DNA from: Triops longicaudatus
Lineage: Eukaryota; Arthropoda; Branchiopoda; Notostraca; Triopsidae
Reading direction: 5' to 3'
Assembly (NCBI GenBank): GCA_022885665.1
Contig: JAGQDJ010000278.1
Location: 496,001-560,000, forward strand
Length of the DNA stretch: 64,000 bases
In this document: piece after piece, positions 61,301-64,000 of the stretch
Numbering within the stretch: the first letter of the stretch is position 1
How the letters are laid out: every line of letters starts with the position of its first letter
Notes under the pieces: generated by a model
Seen by the model: the letters and a program-made list of their open reading frames with translations, nothing else
Database searches by the model: none
Told to the model about the DNA's origin: nothing
Translations under genes and position numbers: made by a program

Positions 61301-64000
61301 TGAGCTTGATCTAACAAAATTACTTGAGCTTTGAAGTTTGCTGAAAGGCACTTAATCTTTGTTGCTAAACAGTTAACAGTGCAGTAAAAACGCAGTGACA
61401 CCGAAGAATAAGTGAGCATAACAAAAAGAGCTACAAGAAAGAGAGTTAGAAGTTTTGTGCCGGAAACCTCGAACACATTTTTGTGTCTTCGCTTTAGGAA
61501 AAGGAATGGTTTCAAACAGCCATGGGCAAATTTAAGGCAAAGCTCGGTCTATTTCCTCTTTACGCTCGCGATTCATTTTTCCCTTCATTTGAATTCAAGG
61601 GAACTTGGATAGCACAATTTTCAAGCTAATTCATAATAACTTAACAGCAATTGTAGACATTCTCAATGTAAATTACCTGGAATTTTAAATTATATTTAAA
61701 GCAATTCAAAATATATTATTTCCACATTCTACTATTTTGTTTTGCTTAACGGGACCAGAGAACGGGTTCTAAGGAAGGCCATGCTTAATTTCATTTCATA
61801 TTTGTCTTCCACATCATTGCCGAAATCGAGTTGAAATCATGACGATGTTAGAAACTATTCGTGTCAAGTATTTCATTGATTTCAAGTGGTTGTTTTGAAA
61901 ACAAATTTCAGCCAAATCAAAGCTGCAGTTAACTGAAGTAAAATAAAGTGAATATATTAACACGTACACGTATCTAAACGGAGTTAACTAGTGTTCAGCT
62001 AATACTATACTAGCAATGAAACACACTGAAACAGACTGCGATTCTTCCGTAAACGGAGAAATTTCGGAGCATTTCTAATGCATTATATTTTAGAAGAAGG
62101 TGTCTGGAGTTCCAGTTTTCTTGTGCTTTAAGTTAACGAAATAAATTATAACTTAGCTGAGCAAATGGCTTGTTATACCTAGAAATCTCAAACTCCGTTG
62201 AGATTTCTACGTTGTTTTCAGTTTTCATACCATGTAAGTTTTATTTACTTTACTGATCCATTGCACTAATAGAAACTAATTAAACTGCACGGTCATGACG
62301 AAACTGCGTGGCAAAAAGTTCGCATTCCAGCAATTCTCCAAAAATACAACCGACTGTGATAAACCAGAAGGGTCACTGTTTCGATAGGAAGCCCGAATTT
62401 GGTTGCCCTCTTGTTCATTTTAATGTCTGATAACAGTATTACCTTTTTTAAGATATGGTACGTGTCCTCCTTAGTTCTGTCTCTTTTTTGTCTAGTTCTG
62501 TATATACCAACAAAATTGTATCGAATTAGTTCTGCAAGTGTCCTACCATTTGTACAACTATCCTATTGCCAGCAGAATGGTGGGCTCCCAGATCATGCTT
62601 TCCTGTTTTCGTCCACTTGGGGTTATGTTTGACCAAAGTTAGGTCGTTACGACGAGCGCAGACGACAATCAAATGCTATACTGGGACCCAAGGTTTCTAG
62701 AAGAACACCAGGCGAAATAGTTTACGTTTGCCAAGTACGTTTTGTGCCTAAGAAATGATGATTCGACATTTGAACGCAGTAGAGCTTGACTTGCTTATAA
62801 AAACGACAGACGACTAAATGGTGTCAAACCTAAGTAATCAGGTACATACTTGATATATGGCGAGTTCCACAGTTGTGTGAAAAGAAAATCGTAAGCAGGC
62901 AACCCAGCATAACAAGAAAAGGCTTTCCGTTGACGTGTGGGTATCAATAAATCCTGGCGTCCCTACTTAGATTTCGTACGGGGCCCTGCTTTATACATGT
63001 CCGCGTGTGTTGTCACCCTCTTCTCACTGCCACAGCCCTACTCTTTTCCATTTCTTTCCGGAATGTCGACTCTGCTCCCTGACTTCACTGCAACACCACA
63101 CGATTAATTCACTTCCGAACTTCGGAAACTTCATAGACAGAAACACGTCCACTCCTTCTTGCCTAGTGCAGTGAAGTAAAGGACCCCACGTATGAATCTG
63201 AGTAAAAAGCCGGCTATCTAGTTCAAACTTGACCAAAGTCCCGTTCATGAGGACTACCTTAATGAGCAATAAATTCACGTAAATCATGAAAAGGTGAGCG
63301 ACCGGAAGGAAGTCAACGAGATGCGCATCCTTTCAGCCTTGTATTCTTGAGATGAGGAAGCGAGATACCGGTACACAGTAGTCTTCCCCTCCGCCTGCAG
63401 CCTCATTAGATTAGCCGTAAAGGTCAGTTAATGAGACATCTTCCATGGTGTATACTCGTTACGATGCTCATCCCCTTCGTTAAGGTCGCCAGAAATTTTA
63501 GGGCTCATTACCATTTATTCTCTGGTGGCTGTCGAGCTCAATAGCTCCCAAAGATGAACACGCAGAGATAATGGCCTCCTGATCTTCTCGTTGTATTTTT
63601 CTGGGGGCTTAGGCCTACGGTAGAGAGGGTAGACGCACAAATGAGGTACCTAACATTTATTATTGCGAGTGTTTGGAATCTTTCATTAACTTGTGCTCAC
63701 ACAAAACCCCACAGTGCACTAAAGGAATGTCCTTTCCATAATATTCAAATGAGGAAGACGTTTGTCCCTTGGCTGCACCAGTCCCCAGAATCCCTAAACA
63801 AAGGCTTAAAAAATGCTGCTGTCCTATCGGTACAGTGCATCCAAATTAAAGTTTAGCGCTCTAGCAAGAGTTTTTGGAACATTTCTCCTTAACTGGCATG
63901 TTATGAAGACGAAATTTCATTGCAAAAATCCGTTTTTGAACACAGAGTTTTTGGTACCCTCTAATCCATTCAATAATAGTAACAAAAATAAAGAATTGAC

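Larger units (their letters stand above)
38312..64000. other. Gene-poor region of about 25.7 kb upstream of the bHLH-PAS gene
   Basis: No open frame here shows a recognisable cellular domain or a chain of exons. The longest frames (39047-39466, 57105-57515, 51660-52169) sit in low-complexity or multi-frame-open DNA. Features seen are a CTTC microsatellite, a 33-nt T tract, two hairpins, small direct repeats and one decayed LINE fragment, listed separately. Upstream noncoding exons or enhancers of the bHLH-PAS gene are likely but cannot be shown from one sequence. Confidence 0.6.

Overview
The window is eukaryotic nuclear DNA from a metazoan, most likely an invertebrate. All recognised genes are split by GT-AG introns, and the families present (VGLL4, ATG7, ERI-type exonuclease, PLK2/3, TRPC4AP, BRMS1, NPAS/trachealess) form an animal gene set. 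Many introns are only 48-77 nt, so the genes are compact, while a few introns and one flank are kilobase-sized. I cannot name the phylum from the sequence. Exon boundaries below come from reading splice sites together with protein family resemblance recalled from memory. No alignment was run.

Layout. 1-6.1 kb: the 3' end of a VGLL4 gene (+), then a complete ATG7 (-) tail-to-tail with it, then an ERI1/ERI3-like 3'-5' exoribonuclease (+) diverging from ATG7 across about 0.6 kb. 9.9-17.3 kb: a polo-like kinase of the PLK2/PLK3 type (+) with three large introns. 18.75-22.1 kb: a complete TRPC4AP (-) in 13 coding exons. 24.2-26.6 kb: a BRMS1/BRMS1L-like Sin3-HDAC subunit (+). 26.8-28.2 kb: a small coiled-coil protein that I do not recognise (-), convergent with the BRMS1-like gene. 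30.9-38.3 kb: a bHLH-PAS transcription factor of the NPAS1/NPAS3/trachealess type (-), with a small hAT-like MITE in one intron. 38.3-64 kb: about 25.7 kb with no convincing gene, holding microsatellites, homopolymers, hairpins and one decayed LINE fragment.

The genes do not form one pathway. They cover autophagy (ATG7), Hippo/TEAD co-regulation (VGLL4), RNA 3' trimming, a stress/cell-cycle kinase, a CRL4 ubiquitin-ligase adaptor, histone deacetylation and developmental transcription. The most notable result is linkage. ATG7-VGLL4 are also tail-to-tail neighbours in human, and ERI3-PLK3 and BRMS1L-NPAS3 are, from memory, close to each other on human 1p34 and 14q13. The window therefore appears to preserve several very old neighbourhoods. 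I did not find a clearly new molecular system.
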